64,000 bases of DNA, taken from NCBI RefSeq assembly GCF_900163815.1, contig NZ_FUKO01000019.1, positions 434,001 through 498,000 on the forward strand, read 5' to 3'. The stretch is from Microbacterium esteraromaticum (GTDB lineage: Bacteria > Actinomycetota > Actinomycetes > Actinomycetales > Microbacteriaceae). Positions 46,457 through 55,842 of the stretch are shown here, in pieces. The notes under the pieces are model-generated. The model did not search any database. It saw only the letters and a list, made by a program, of their open reading frames with translations, and was not told the origin of the DNA. A program made the translations under genes and the position numbers. Within the stretch, counting starts at the first letter, position 1; the number at the start of each line of letters is the position of its first letter.

Positions 46457-47227
46457 ATGACAAGCGCAGACAAGGCCCGCACACTGATCGATCTCTACGA
46501 GGCACCGGAGATCCTCCGCGTCGTGAATGTGTGGGATGCCGTGTCGGCGAAGGCGATCGCGGCTCTCCCCGAGACCCGTGCGCTCGCCACCGCAGGTCAC
46601 TCGATCGCGGCGACCTTCGGCTACGCCGACGGGCAGATTCCGCGTGACATCATGATCGACTTCGTCGGGCGCATCGCCGCAGCCGTCGACCTGCCCGTCT
46701 CCGCCGACCTCGACGACGGCTACGGCGACGCGGGCGAGACCACGCGTCTCGCTATCGGCGTCGGCATCGTCGGCGCCAATATCGAAGATCGTCTGAAGCC
46801 CCTCGACGAGTCCGTCGCGCAGGTCGAAGCGATCGTCAAGGCTGGAGAAGCCGAAGGCGTGCCGTTCGCGCTCAACGCCCGGACGGATGCCATCGTGCGC
46901 GGCGGCGACAAGCCGCTCGCCGAGAAGCTGGCGGATGCTGTCGCCCGCGGCCGTGCCTATCTCGACGCCGGCGCAACCGCCGTATTCGTGCCCGGCGTGC
47001 TCGACGCCGACGCGACCCGCACTCTGGTCGAGGGAATCGGAGCCGGAAAGGTGAGCGTCATCGGCCTGCCGGGAGCACTCACCGCCACTGAGTACGAGCA
47101 GCTGGGGGTGAGCCGCATCTCCTACGGCCCGATGACGCAGCGCGTCGCACTGACGGCGCTGCAGGATCTCGCCACTGATCTGTACGCGAGCGGTGCGATT
47201 CCAGAGGGCACTCGCGCACTCAACTAG
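46457..47227 (+). CDS. Isocitrate lyase/PEP mutase family protein
   Basis: 256 residues. A TIM-barrel enzyme of the PEP mutase superfamily acting on C-C or C-P bonds of 2-oxoacid-type substrates with Mg2+. Visible are NVWDAVSAKAI, SADLDDGYGD (metal-binding Asp residues) and GANIEDR. The KKCGH cysteine motif of isocitrate lyase is missing. The natural substrate is unknown. Its stop codon TAG is part of the proS -10 hexamer. Confidence 0.87.
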   Translation: MTSADKARTLIDLYEAPEILRVVNVWDAVSAKAIAALPETRALATAGHSIAATFGYADGQIPRDIMIDFVGRIAAAVDLPVSADLDDGYGDAGETTRLAIGVGIVGANIEDRLKPLDESVAQVEAIVKAGEAEGVPFALNARTDAIVRGGDKPLAEKLADAVARGRAYLDAGATAVFVPGVLDADATRTLVEGIGAGKVSVIGLPGALTATEYEQLGVSRISYGPMTQRVALTALQDLATDLYASGAIPEGTRALN

Positions 47228-47230
47228 AAT
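47225..47230 (+). promoter_or_regulatory. -10 element, leaderless start of proS
   Basis: TAGAAT ends six bases before the GTG at 47237. Its first three bases are the stop codon of the upstream gene. Confidence 0.6.
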
Positions 47231-47236
47231 CAGGGC

Positions 47237-48994
47237 GTGGTCACTCGTCTATCGAACTTCTTTCTCCGTACGCTCCGTGAAGACCCGGCTGGCGCCGAGG
47301 TCGCCAGCCACAAGCTGCTGATCCGTGCCGGGTACATCCGGCCGCAGGCAGCCGGCATCTTCGCGTGGCTGCCGCTCGGCCTGCGCGTGAAAGCGAAGAT
47401 CGAGACGGTTGTACGCGAGGAGATGGCCGCGGCCGGTGCGCAGGAAGTGCACTTCCCGGCTCTGATGCCTCGCGAGGCCTACGAGGCGACCGGTCGGTGG
47501 GAGGAGTACGGCGACCTGCTGTTCCGCTTGCAGGATCGCAAGGGCGGCGACTACCTGCTCGCCCCCACTCACGAAGAGGCGTTCACCCTGCTGGTGAAAG
47601 ACCTGTACTCGTCGTACAAGGATCTGCCGCTGACGCTCTACCAGATCCAGGACAAGTACCGCGATGAGGCCCGTCCGCGTGCAGGGCTGCTGCGCGGCCG
47701 CGAATTCACCATGAAGGACGCCTACTCGTTCGACGCGTCGGATGAGGGTCTCGACGCCAGCTACCAGGCGCAGCGCGACGCCTACGAGCGCATCTTCCAG
47801 CGTCTCGGTCTGGAATACGTGATCGTGCAGGCGGATGCGGGCGCCATGGGCGGCTCGCGCAGCGAGGAATTCCTGCACCCCACGCCCGTAGGCGAAGACA
47901 CCTTCGTGCGCAGCGAAGGGGGCTACGCCGCCAACGTCGAGGCCTACACGACCACTCCTCCTGAAGCCGTCGGCTGGGACGACGTCGCCGCTGCCGCGAT
48001 CTACGAGTCACCGGACACACCGACCATCGAGACGCTCGTGGCGCACTCGAACGCTGTGCTCGACGGCGAGTACACGGCTGCCGACACGCTCAAGAACGTC
48101 GTTCTCGCACTGACGCACATCGATGGCACCCGTGAACTCGTGATCGTCGGCCTCCCCGGTGATCGCGATGTCGATATGAAGCGCGCCGAAGTCGCTTTCG
48201 CCCCGGCGGAGATCGAACCGGCCACGGATGCCGACTTCGAGAAGCACCCGCTGCTCGTTCGCGGCTACATCGGGCCGTGGTCCGAGACCGGCCCCGTTCT
48301 CGGCGAGGAGTCCGCCACCGGCATCCGCTACCTCGTCGATCCTCGAGTCGCCGACGGCACCCGCTGGATCACCGGCGCCAACATCGACCAGAAGCACGTG
48401 CACACGGTCGTCGCCGGCCGCGACTTCGTCGCCGACGGCACCGTCGAGATCGCGAACGTCCGCGAAGGCGACCCGGCTCCCGACGGTTCCGGCCCGGTGT
48501 GGCTCGCGAAGGGCATGGAGATCGGTCACGTCTTCCAGCTCGGCCGCAAGTACGCCGAGGCGCTCGGGCTGAAGGTGCTCAACGAGAACGGCAAGCTGGT
48601 CACCGTGACGATGGGCTCGTACGGCATCGGCGTCACCCGCATCCTCGCGATCATCGCCGAGCTCAACAACGACGACAAAGGCCTCATCTGGCCGGCATCC
48701 GTCGCGCCGTTCGACGTGCATGTCGTCGCAGCCGGTCGCGACCAGATCGCCTTCGACGTCGCGGAGAGCATCGCCGTTCAGCTCGAGGCAGCGCGTCTGG
48801 ACGTGCTGTATGACGACCGCGTGAAGGTGTCGCCCGGTGTGAAGTTCGGCGATGCCGAACTCGTCGGCGTGCCGAAGATCGTGATCGTCGGACGCGGCGC
48901 AGCCGAGGGCCAGGTCGAGCTGTGGGATCGCGCCACCGGCGAGCGCGATTCGGTTTCGGTCGAGGATGCTATCGCGCGGCTGACCGCGCCGTGA
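47237..48994 (+). CDS. proS: Prolyl-tRNA synthetase (bacterial type)
   Basis: 585 residues. Class II aminoacyl-tRNA synthetase. Motif 2 is in [26 protein letters not shown], and motif 3 includes GIGVTRILA. The long insertion between motifs 2 and 3 (about residues 225-390) is the YbaK-like editing domain that clears Ala-tRNA-Pro. The C-terminal anticodon-binding domain starts at about 480. In actinobacteria proS commonly precedes the nusA-infB cluster, as here. Confidence 0.97.
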   Translation: MVTRLSNFFLRTLREDPAGAEVASHKLLIRAGYIRPQAAGIFAWLPLGLRVKAKIETVVREEMAAAGAQEVHFPALMPREAYEATGRWEEYGDLLFRLQDRKGGDYLLAPTHEEAFTLLVKDLYSSYKDLPLTLYQIQDKYRDEARPRAGLLRGREFTMKDAYSFDASDEGLDASYQAQRDAYERIFQRLGLEYVIVQADAGAMGGSRSEEFLHPTPVGEDTFVRSEGGYAANVEAYTTTPPEAVGWDDVAAAAIYESPDTPTIETLVAHSNAVLDGEYTAADTLKNVVLALTHIDGTRELVIVGLPGDRDVDMKRAEVAFAPAEIEPATDADFEKHPLLVRGYIGPWSETGPVLGEESATGIRYLVDPRVADGTRWITGANIDQKHVHTVVAGRDFVADGTVEIANVREGDPAPDGSGPVWLAKGMEIGHVFQLGRKYAEALGLKVLNENGKLVTVTMGSYGIGVTRILAIIAELNNDDKGLIWPASVAPFDVHVVAAGRDQIAFDVAESIAVQLEAARLDVLYDDRVKVSPGVKFGDAELVGVPKIVIVGRGAAEGQVELWDRATGERDSVSVEDAIARLTAP

Positions 48995-49060
48995 TCGCGC
49001 GCTGACCCACGGCGGCGGTGCACGGACTGCGAGAGCGCGGGCTGTGACAGTCTGGGAGGC

Positions 49061-50095
49061 ATGACCGATGCCTCTCTGAACGACGACCTGCGTCACGAAC
49101 TCACCGCCCTGCTGGATCAGGCGGGGATCCGCGCGGAGCGAGGGCTGATCATGCGGATGCTGCAGACCGCGCTCAGGCTCGGCATGGAGAACACCGACCG
49201 ACTCGACCTCAAGATCGCCTCCGCGGCGCTCGGCGAGATGCATGACGCATTCCAGTTGTTCCAGCCGTTTCACCAGGTGCCGAAGGTCACGGTGTTCGGC
49301 TCTGCCCGCACTCTGCAGGACGATCCGCTGTACGTGCACGCACGTGATGTCGCGGCGGCGCTGGCCGAGGATGGCTGGATGGTCGTGACGGGTGCAGGGC
49401 CGGGGATCATGCAGGCGGCTGCAGAGGGCGCCGGTTCGAAGATGTCGCTCGGGGTGTCGATCCGGCTGCCGTTCGAAGAGAAGGCGAACTCGATCGTCGT
49501 CGAGAACGAGCAAGTCGTCTCGATGAAGTACTTCTTCACCCGCAAGCTCATGCTCATCAAGGAATCCCGCGGCTTCATCTGCCTCCCCGGCGGGTTCGGC
49601 ACGATGGATGAGATGTTCGAGCTGCTCACCCTGCAGCAGACGGGCAAGGCAGTGCCGGTGCCGATCGTGCTGCTCGACGAGCCGGGCGGAACGTTCTGGC
49701 AGGGGCTGAAGACCTATGTGGAGGAGCACCTCGTGCCGGCAGGCGTGATCTCGGCGAACGATCTCGATCGGGTGCTCATCACTGATTCGGTCACCGACGC
49801 CGTGTCGAACATCACCGGTTTCTGGCACAACTACGACTCACTCCGGTGGGTCGATGATCGCCTGATCGTGCGTCTGGTGCACGAGCCGACGGATGCGGAG
49901 ATCGCCAGTCTGAATGAGCGCTTCGCGAACATGTGCGCACACGGAGAGATCGAGCGCACCGAGGCTCTGGCCGTGGAACGCAGCGATGGCGACGTGGTCG
50001 ACCTGCCGCGGCTGGCGCTCTACCTCGAACAGCGCACCGTCGGGTCACTGTTCGCGCTCATCCGCGCCATCAACGAGCTGCCCTCCGCGCAGTGA
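49061..50095 (+). CDS. LOG-like (TIGR00730) Rossmann-fold nucleotide hydrolase
   Basis: 344 residues. The central part carries the family signature PGGFGTMDE near residue 176, with VTVFGSART and GAGPGIMQAAAEGA before it, as in cytokinin riboside 5'-monophosphate phosphoribohydrolases. It is much longer than typical LOG proteins (about 190 residues), with about 75 extra residues at each end. The conserved Arg in FFTRKLML is present. A nucleotide-5'-monophosphate glycosidase activity is plausible but unproven. It occupies the place where rimP might be expected before nusA. Confidence 0.85.
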   Translation: MTDASLNDDLRHELTALLDQAGIRAERGLIMRMLQTALRLGMENTDRLDLKIASAALGEMHDAFQLFQPFHQVPKVTVFGSARTLQDDPLYVHARDVAAALAEDGWMVVTGAGPGIMQAAAEGAGSKMSLGVSIRLPFEEKANSIVVENEQVVSMKYFFTRKLMLIKESRGFICLPGGFGTMDEMFELLTLQQTGKAVPVPIVLLDEPGGTFWQGLKTYVEEHLVPAGVISANDLDRVLITDSVTDAVSNITGFWHNYDSLRWVDDRLIVRLVHEPTDAEIASLNERFANMCAHGEIERTEALAVERSDGDVVDLPRLALYLEQRTVGSLFALIRAINELPSAQ

Positions 50096-50103
50096 GCAGA
50101 TCT

Positions 50104-50119
50104 GCCGGTCGTGACCGGC
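50104..50119 (+). terminator. Weak hairpin after the LOG-like gene
   Basis: GCCGGT-CGTG-ACCGGC forms a 6-bp perfect stem with a four-base loop, nine bases after the stop. No U-tract follows, so termination strength is doubtful. Confidence 0.35.
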
Positions 50120-50150
50120 GCGCGACACGCTGACGGCATCCGGAGTCGGC

Positions 50151-50156
50151 TATCCT
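50151..50156 (+). promoter_or_regulatory. -10 element of the nusA operon
   Basis: TATCCT ends six bases before an in-frame ATG at 50163 and 57 bases before the conventional nusA ATG at 50214. Confidence 0.55.
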
Positions 50157-50213
50157 GTTCTGATGCCCCGCGGAGTCATCTCGCGCGGTGAGAGCTTAAT
50201 AGGGAGGCCGCTG

Positions 50214-51197
50214 ATGGACATCGAACTCGGACTGCTGCGCGGAATCGAGAAGGAGAAGGCGATCCCCTTCGACGAACTCGTGTCGATCATCGAGCAGGCG
50301 ATTCTCACAGCCTACGGAAAGCACGTCTCTGAAGACGGTGCTGTGCCGGAGGGCGTTCGTGTGGAACTCGACCGCAAGACCGGCCACGTGGCGGTCCTGC
50401 AGCCGGTGCGCGATGAAGAGGACGCGATCATCGGCGAAGAGGAGACGACGCCGGACAACTTCGGTCGCATCGCCGCCTACGCAGCCAAGCAGGTCATCAG
50501 CCAGCGGCTGAGAGACATCGCCGACGAAGCCGTGCTGGGCGAGTTCCGCGGCAAGGAAGGCGACATCGTCGCCGGCGTCATTCAGCAGGGGCCGAACCCC
50601 CGGATGATCCATGTCGATCTGGGCAGTGTCGAGGCGATCCTTCCTCCGGAAGAGCAGGTTCCAGGCGAAGAGTACGCGCACGGCTCGCGGTTGCGCGTGT
50701 ACGTCACCAGTGTCGCGAAGGGAGCCAAGGGTCCGGCGATCACCGTGTCGCGCACGCACCCCGGGCTCGTCCGCAAGCTGTTCGCGCTGGAGGTTCCTGA
50801 GATCGCTGCAGGGCTCGTCGAGATCGTCTCGCTCGCTCGAGAAGCCGGACACCGCACCAAGATCGCAGTGCGGGCCAATGACTCGTCCGTCAACGCCAAG
50901 GGGTCGTGCATCGGCGAGATGGGGCGGCGCGTGCGCGCGGTCACAGAAGAGCTCGCCGGGGAGAAGATCGACATCGTCGACTACCACGTCGACCTCGCGA
51001 CCTTCGTCGCCAACGCTCTCTCGCCTGCGAAGGTCACCTCGGCGTTCATGCTGGACACGAACACCAAGGCCGTGCGAGCGCTGGTTCCCGACTACCAGCT
51101 GTCGCTGGCGATCGGCAAGGAGGGTCAGAATGCGCGACTGGCCGCAAAGCTGACCGGTGCCAAGATCGATATCCAGCCCGACAGCGTGATGGAGTGA
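50214..51197 (+). CDS. nusA: Transcription elongation/termination factor NusA
   Basis: 327 residues. Binds RNA polymerase and nascent RNA, affecting pausing, termination and antitermination. The N-terminal domain starts MDIELGLLRGIEKEKAIPFD, the usual NusA beginning. An S1 domain (about 130-200) and two KH domains follow, with AIGKEGQNARLAAKLTG in KH2. The C-terminal repeats of E. coli NusA are absent. ATG 50214 has GGGAGG seven bases upstream; ATG 50163 in the same frame has a -10 at the leaderless distance and would add 17 residues. Confidence 0.96.
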   Translation: MDIELGLLRGIEKEKAIPFDELVSIIEQAILTAYGKHVSEDGAVPEGVRVELDRKTGHVAVLQPVRDEEDAIIGEEETTPDNFGRIAAYAAKQVISQRLRDIADEAVLGEFRGKEGDIVAGVIQQGPNPRMIHVDLGSVEAILPPEEQVPGEEYAHGSRLRVYVTSVAKGAKGPAITVSRTHPGLVRKLFALEVPEIAAGLVEIVSLAREAGHRTKIAVRANDSSVNAKGSCIGEMGRRVRAVTEELAGEKIDIVDYHVDLATFVANALSPAKVTSAFMLDTNTKAVRALVPDYQLSLAIGKEGQNARLAAKLTGAKIDIQPDSVME

Positions 51198-51251
51198 TCC
51201 TCGGTCGGTGCTGCGGAGCGCTGAATCCGGATCTCAGCCACGAGGTGTAAC

Positions 51252-51524
51252 ATGGACCCTGTACGAACGTGTGTCGGTTGCCGCGGTCGTGCCTCTAGAG
51301 CCGCTCTGATCAGAGTGGTGGTGCAGAACAACAACCTCGTCCTCGATGAGCGAGCTGTCCTGCCCGGGCGAGGCGCGTGGTTGCATCCGACACCCGAATG
51401 CTTCGATGCCGCAATGCGGCGCCGGGCTTTCGCACGAGCACTCCGCGTACCGCATGTCATCGGGTTTCCCGAGGCGGCGGACGCGCAGACCATCGAACAG
51501 TACTGCTCGAAGAACAAAGGCTGA
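51252..51524 (+). CDS. YlxR (DUF448) RNA-binding protein
   Basis: 90 residues. The signature RTCVGCRGRASRAALIRVV with CxxC-like cysteines and the GRGAWLHPTPECFDAA segment define YlxR. It lies between nusA and infB, the family's usual place. In other bacteria YlxR binds RNA or nucleoid DNA and affects RNase P or expression; the role here is not known. GAGG precedes the ATG by six bases. Confidence 0.92.
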   Translation: MDPVRTCVGCRGRASRAALIRVVVQNNNLVLDERAVLPGRGAWLHPTPECFDAAMRRRAFARALRVPHVIGFPEAADAQTIEQYCSKNKG

Positions 51525-51618
51525 ACGGCTATGGAAACAAAGTGAACGGCTCGAAATGAGTCCCGTCACCGACTAGTGGTCTGCCCTGCCTGGGCGGACC
51601 GACCCAGACAGGAGAATT

Positions 51619-54384
51619 GTGGCTGCCAAACCACGTGTGCATGAGATCGCCGCTGAACTCGGCGTCGATAGCAAGTTCGCACTTGCCAAGCTCAAGGAGC
51701 TCGGCGAGTTCGTGAAGAGCCCGTCTTCGACGGTGGAGCCCCCGGTGGCGCGCAAGCTGCGCGCCGCGATCGAGGCCGACCCGAAGGCGAAGGCCAGCGA
51801 AAAGACCGAGACCAAGCCCGCAGCGAAGCCTGCCGCGAAGTCCGCGTCCAAGGCGCCGACACCCGGGCCCAAGCCCGGTCCGGCGAAGAAGGCCCCCGAG
51901 GCTGAGGCCCCCGTTGCCGAGACGCCGGCTGCACCGGCGCCCGCCGCACCGGCCCCGGCATCCGAGCCGAGCGCACCCGCGTCTGACGCGCCTGCATCTG
52001 ACGCGCCCAAGCCAGGCGGGCACGCGCCCAAGCCCGGCGGAGCGCCCAAGCCGGGTGCCCCTCGCCCCGGAAACAACCCCTTCTCATCTGCACAGGGGAT
52101 GGGCTCGCGTCCGGCGGGTCCGCGTCCGGGCAACAATCCTTTCGCTTCTCAGCAGGGTATGGGCCAGCGTCCGACGCCAGGCAACATCCCGCGTCCGCAG
52201 GCACCCCGTGCCGACTCTCCGCGCATCGGCGCACCCCGTCCGGGTCGCCCCGGTGGCGGTCGCGGCGGTCCCGGTGGTCGTCCCGGTGGCGCACCGTTCC
52301 AGCAGCGTCCAGGTGGTCCCGGCCGTCCTGGCGCGGGTGCAGGAGCCGGTGGTGGCCCCGGTGGTCAGCGTCCGGGTGGCGGCTTCGCCGGTCGCCCGGG
52401 TGGCGGTGGCGGCCGTGGCCGTGGGCCCGGCGGTGGTACCGCGGGTGCCTTCGGCAAGGGCGGCGGCAAGAGCAAGCAGCGCAAGTCGCGGCGGGCGAAA
52501 CGCCAAGAATTCGAGATGCGGTCGGCGCCGGTCGTCGGCGGCATCAACGTCTCCAAGGGCAATGGCGAGACCATTCGCCTGCGTCGCGGCGCATCCATCG
52601 CCGACTTCGCTGACAAGCTCGAGGCGCTGCGCGGATACACCGTGCAGCCCGGCACGCTCGTCACGATCCTCTTCAACCTCGGCGAGATGGCCACGGCCAC
52701 CGAGTCGCTGGACGAGGCCACGTTCGAGGTTCTCGGAGCCGAACTCGGCTACAAGATCCAGATGGTCTCGCCCGAGGACGAGGACAAGGAGCTCCTCGAG
52801 GGCTTCGGTCTGAACCTCGAGCAGGAGCTCGAGGAAGAGGACGACGACGACCTCGAGATCCGTCCGCCTGTGGTCACGGTCATGGGTCACGTCGACCACG
52901 GTAAGACCCGCCTTCTCGACGCGATTCGCAAGACGACCGTCATCGAGGGCGAGGCCGGCGGCATCACCCAGCACATCGGTGCCTACCAGGTGTGGACCGA
53001 GCACGAGGACGTCGAGCGCGCCATCACCTTCATCGACACCCCCGGTCACGAGGCGTTCACCGCCATGCGTGCTCGTGGTGCGCAGGTCACCGACCTCGCG
53101 ATCCTCGTGGTCGCAGCCGACGACGGCATCATGCCGCAGACGGTCGAGGCGCTGAACCACGCCCAGGCCGCCGGTGTGCCGATCGTGGTCGCGGTGAACA
53201 AGGTGGACAAGCCGGAGGCGAACCCCTCCAAGGTGCGTCAGCAGCTCACGGAATACGGCCTGGTCGCAGAGGAGTTCGGTGGCGACGTCATGTTCGTCGA
53301 CGTCTCGGCGCGTCAGGGCACCGGCATCCAGGAGCTCCTCGACGCCGTGCTGCTCGTCGCGGACGCAGGTCTTGACCTGACGGCCAACCCGAACAAATCT
53401 GCTCGCGGTGTCGCCATCGAGGCGAAGCTCGACAAGGGCCGTGGCTCGATCGCCACCGTGCTCATCCAGTCGGGAACGCTGCATGTCGGCGACTCGATCG
53501 TGGCCGGAACGGCCTACGGCCGCGTCCGCGCCATGCTCGACGAGAACGGTGACTCCGTCGAGTTCGCCGCACCGTCGCGTCCTGTCCAGGTGCAGGGCCT
53601 CAACTCAGTGCCCCGCGCCGGCGACGTCTTCATCGTCACCGAGGAAGACCGCATGGCGCGTCAGATCGCTGAGAAGCGCGAAGCCGTCGAGCGCAACGCC
53701 CTGCTGGCCAAGGCCCGCAAGCGCATCTCGCTCGAGGACTTCACCCGTGCACTCGAAGAGGGCAAGGTCGAGACGCTCAACCTCATCATCAAGGGCGACG
53801 TCTCCGGTGCTGTCGAAGCGCTGGAAGAGTCGCTGCTCAAGATCGAGGTCGACGACTCGGTGCAGTTGCGCATCATCCACCGCGGCGTCGGTGCTGTCAC
53901 CGAATCCGATGTGAACCTGGCAACGATCGACAACGCGATCATCGTCGGATTCAACGTCCGCCCGGATGCCAAGGCCCGTGAGGCTGCGGCTCGCGAAGGC
54001 GTGGATGTCCGGTTCTACTCGGTCATCTACTCGGCGATCGACGAGATCGAGAGCTCGCTCAAGGGCATGCTCAAGCCGGAGTTCGAAGAGGTCCAGTCCG
54101 GTGTCGCCGAGATCCGCGAGGTATTCCGCTCCTCGAAGTTCGGCAACATCGCCGGTGTCATCGTGCGGTCGGGAACGATCACGCGCAACGCCAAGGCTCG
54201 CATCATCCGCGACGGCGTCGTGCTCGCCGATGGCCTCGCCATCGAATCGCTGCGTCGGTTCAAGGACGACGTCACCGAGGTGCGCACGGACTACGAAGCC
54301 GGTATCGGCCTCGGCAAGTTCAACGACATCCAGGTCGGCGACGAGATCGAGACCACGGAAATGATTGAGAAGCCTCGCGGCTGA
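51619..54384 (+). CDS. infB: Translation initiation factor IF-2
   Basis: 921 residues. The GTPase that places fMet-tRNA on the 30S subunit. The N-terminal IF2_N domain starts [18 protein letters not shown]. Residues about 50-300 are low-complexity Ala/Pro then Gly/Arg/Pro-rich. The G domain follows with G1 [12 protein letters not shown] near residue 424, DTPGHEAF (G3) and NKVDK (G4), then domains II-IV. The GTG start has AGGAG upstream. The disordered N-terminus is typical of actinobacteria. Confidence 0.97.
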   Translation: MAAKPRVHEIAAELGVDSKFALAKLKELGEFVKSPSSTVEPPVARKLRAAIEADPKAKASEKTETKPAAKPAAKSASKAPTPGPKPGPAKKAPEAEAPVAETPAAPAPAAPAPASEPSAPASDAPASDAPKPGGHAPKPGGAPKPGAPRPGNNPFSSAQGMGSRPAGPRPGNNPFASQQGMGQRPTPGNIPRPQAPRADSPRIGAPRPGRPGGGRGGPGGRPGGAPFQQRPGGPGRPGAGAGAGGGPGGQRPGGGFAGRPGGGGGRGRGPGGGTAGAFGKGGGKSKQRKSRRAKRQEFEMRSAPVVGGINVSKGNGETIRLRRGASIADFADKLEALRGYTVQPGTLVTILFNLGEMATATESLDEATFEVLGAELGYKIQMVSPEDEDKELLEGFGLNLEQELEEEDDDDLEIRPPVVTVMGHVDHGKTRLLDAIRKTTVIEGEAGGITQHIGAYQVWTEHEDVERAITFIDTPGHEAFTAMRARGAQVTDLAILVVAADDGIMPQTVEALNHAQAAGVPIVVAVNKVDKPEANPSKVRQQLTEYGLVAEEFGGDVMFVDVSARQGTGIQELLDAVLLVADAGLDLTANPNKSARGVAIEAKLDKGRGSIATVLIQSGTLHVGDSIVAGTAYGRVRAMLDENGDSVEFAAPSRPVQVQGLNSVPRAGDVFIVTEEDRMARQIAEKREAVERNALLAKARKRISLEDFTRALEEGKVETLNLIIKGDVSGAVEALEESLLKIEVDDSVQLRIIHRGVGAVTESDVNLATIDNAIIVGFNVRPDAKAREAAAREGVDVRFYSVIYSAIDEIESSLKGMLKPEFEEVQSGVAEIREVFRSSKFGNIAGVIVRSGTITRNAKARIIRDGVVLADGLAIESLRRFKDDVTEVRTDYEAGIGLGKFNDIQVGDEIETTEMIEKPRG

Positions 54385-54398
54385 TCTGATCTGATCGA

Positions 54399-54424
54399 TG
54401 AGGGGCGCCTGCGGGCGCCCCTCA
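54399..54424 (+). terminator. Strong hairpin between infB and rbfA
   Basis: A perfect inverted repeat of about 11 bp (GAGGGGCGCC with GGCGCCCCTC as core) with a TGCG loop, 14 bases after infB. The bases after it are not U-rich, so it may be a partial terminator or an mRNA-stability stem. Confidence 0.5.
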
Positions 54425-54446
54425 CTGCTCTCGGAGGAGAAGGAAA

Positions 54447-54875
54447 ATGGCTGGAGAACGACAGGCACGTCTCGCGGATCGCATTCGCGTCATCCTTGCC
54501 GAACGTCTCGAGAAGGGCCTGCGCGACCCACGACTCGGCTTCGTGACGATCACCGACGTGCGCGTCTCCGGAGACCTGCAGCACGCCTCCGTGTTCTACA
54601 CGGTGCTCGGCACCGATGAAGAGCGCGAGGACAGCGGCAAGGCGCTAGCATCAGCCACTGGCCTGCTGCGCAAGGAAGTCGGCAAGCAGCTCAGCATCCG
54701 CCTCGTGCCGACGCTGGAGTTCATCGCCGATGCGCTCCCCGAGAACGCCGGCCACATCGCCGAGCTGCTGCGCGAAGCACGCGAGCGCGACGCGCATGTG
54801 TCCAAACTCGCTGAGGGTGCAATCCACGCCGGCGATGCCGACCCGTATCATCACGACGAAGACGAAGAGAGCTGA
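54447..54875 (+). CDS. rbfA: 30S ribosome-binding factor RbfA
   Basis: 142 residues. A KH-like protein needed for late maturation of the 30S subunit. The start MAGERQARLADRIRVILAERLEKGLRD-type sequence and GFVTITDVRVSGDLQHASVFY are characteristic. AGGAGAAGGAAA precedes the ATG. The C-terminus has a His/Asp/Glu-rich tail. It ends ten bases from the convergent mutY stop. Confidence 0.95.
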   Translation: MAGERQARLADRIRVILAERLEKGLRDPRLGFVTITDVRVSGDLQHASVFYTVLGTDEEREDSGKALASATGLLRKEVGKQLSIRLVPTLEFIADALPENAGHIAELLREARERDAHVSKLAEGAIHAGDADPYHHDEDEES

Positions 54876-54884
54876 TCGGCCCGA

Positions 54885-55781
54885 TCAGTTCGGGAGGCGC
54901 AATTCGCCTTCCGTCGCCTCGATGAGTCCATCGGCGATGAGCGAGTCGATCGCTCGATCGCGCTGCGCGGGGTCCGGCCAGTCTCCAGCCGCTGCATGTG
55001 CAGGCAGGACGTGCCCCGGTGCGTCGCGCAGCATCCGCAGAACCGCACCGCGCGCCTGTCGATCAGAGCCTTCGTAACGGGCTTGCCGTCGACGGCGGTC
55101 GCCCGTGTCGGGTCGCCCGGCTCGCAGCCACGCACAGACGGATGCCAATGGGCATATCTCGCATCGTGGTGCGCGTGCCGTGCACACGGTGGCGCCCAGT
55201 TCCATCATCGCGGCGTTGAAGACGGCAGCCTGATCCTCCGCCTGCGGAAGCAGCTCCGACATGCGATCCAGATCGCGCTTCGACGGGGGAGCGGGCTGCG
55301 AACAGCCATCCGCTGCACGAGCGATGACCCGACGCGTATTCGTATCGACCACGGGGTGCCGGTCGCCGTAGTGGAAAGCGGCGACGGCGCGCGCGGTGTA
55401 GTCGCCAATGCCCGACAGTGCGAGGAGGGCAGGAACGTCTCTCGGGACGACGCCGTCATGACGCTCGGTCACCTCGATCGCCGCGCGCCGCAGCCATAGC
55501 GCACGACGCGGATAGCCGAGGTTCGCCCACTGGTGCACGACCTCGGCAGGGGTGGCACTGGCCATCGCAGCGGGCGAGGGCCAGCGATGCAACCACGCTT
55601 CCAAATGCGGGATGACCCGCGACACCGGCGTCTGCTGCAGCATGAATTCGCTGACGAGCGTGCCCCACGCGCCGTATTCGACATGGAATTCCGCATGCCG
55701 CCATGGCAGGTCGCGCGCATGCTCGCGATACCAGCTCGACACCTCTGTGAGGTCAGGCGGCGGCGGGGGAGAGGCGGGCAC
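54885..55781 (-). CDS. mutY: Adenine DNA glycosylase MutY
   Basis: 298 residues. Removes A mispaired with 8-oxoG. The catalytic Glu is in LVSEFMLQQTP (Glu45) and the catalytic Asp in VVDTNTRRVIAR; the helix-hairpin-helix is LSGIGDYTARAV. The [4Fe-4S] cluster is CTARAPRCEICPLASVC (C-x6-C-x2-C-x5-C). The NUDIX-like C-terminal domain that recognises 8-oxoG in E. coli MutY is absent; a short winged-helix-like end remains. The GTG start is set by TAGGCT six bases upstream. It is divergent from truB. Confidence 0.95.
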   Translation of the reverse strand: MPASPPPPPDLTEVSSWYREHARDLPWRHAEFHVEYGAWGTLVSEFMLQQTPVSRVIPHLEAWLHRWPSPAAMASATPAEVVHQWANLGYPRRALWLRRAAIEVTERHDGVVPRDVPALLALSGIGDYTARAVAAFHYGDRHPVVDTNTRRVIARAADGCSQPAPPSKRDLDRMSELLPQAEDQAAVFNAAMMELGATVCTARAPRCEICPLASVCAWLRAGRPDTGDRRRRQARYEGSDRQARGAVLRMLRDAPGHVLPAHAAAGDWPDPAQRDRAIDSLIADGLIEATEGELRLPN

Positions 55782-55787
55782 CAGGTC

Positions 55788-55793
55788 AGCCTA
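55788..55793 (-). promoter_or_regulatory. -10 element, leaderless start of mutY
   Basis: TAGGCT on the minus strand ends six bases before the GTG at 55781. Confidence 0.6.
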
Positions 55794-55830
55794 GACGTTG
55801 TCGTGACGCATGACTGCGCGGGGGCATCGG

Positions 55831-55836
55831 TAGGCT
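55831..55836 (+). promoter_or_regulatory. -10 element, leaderless start of truB
   Basis: TAGGCT ends six bases before the ATG at 55843. It is the mirror of the mutY promoter in the same 61-base spacer. Confidence 0.6.
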
Positions 55837-55842
55837 GGAGGA

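Noticed and set aside
52084..53484. A minus-strand frame with Thr-Gly-Ala repeats opposite infB
   Set aside because: The repeats mirror the Gly/Arg/Pro-rich linker of IF-2 and carry no independent support.
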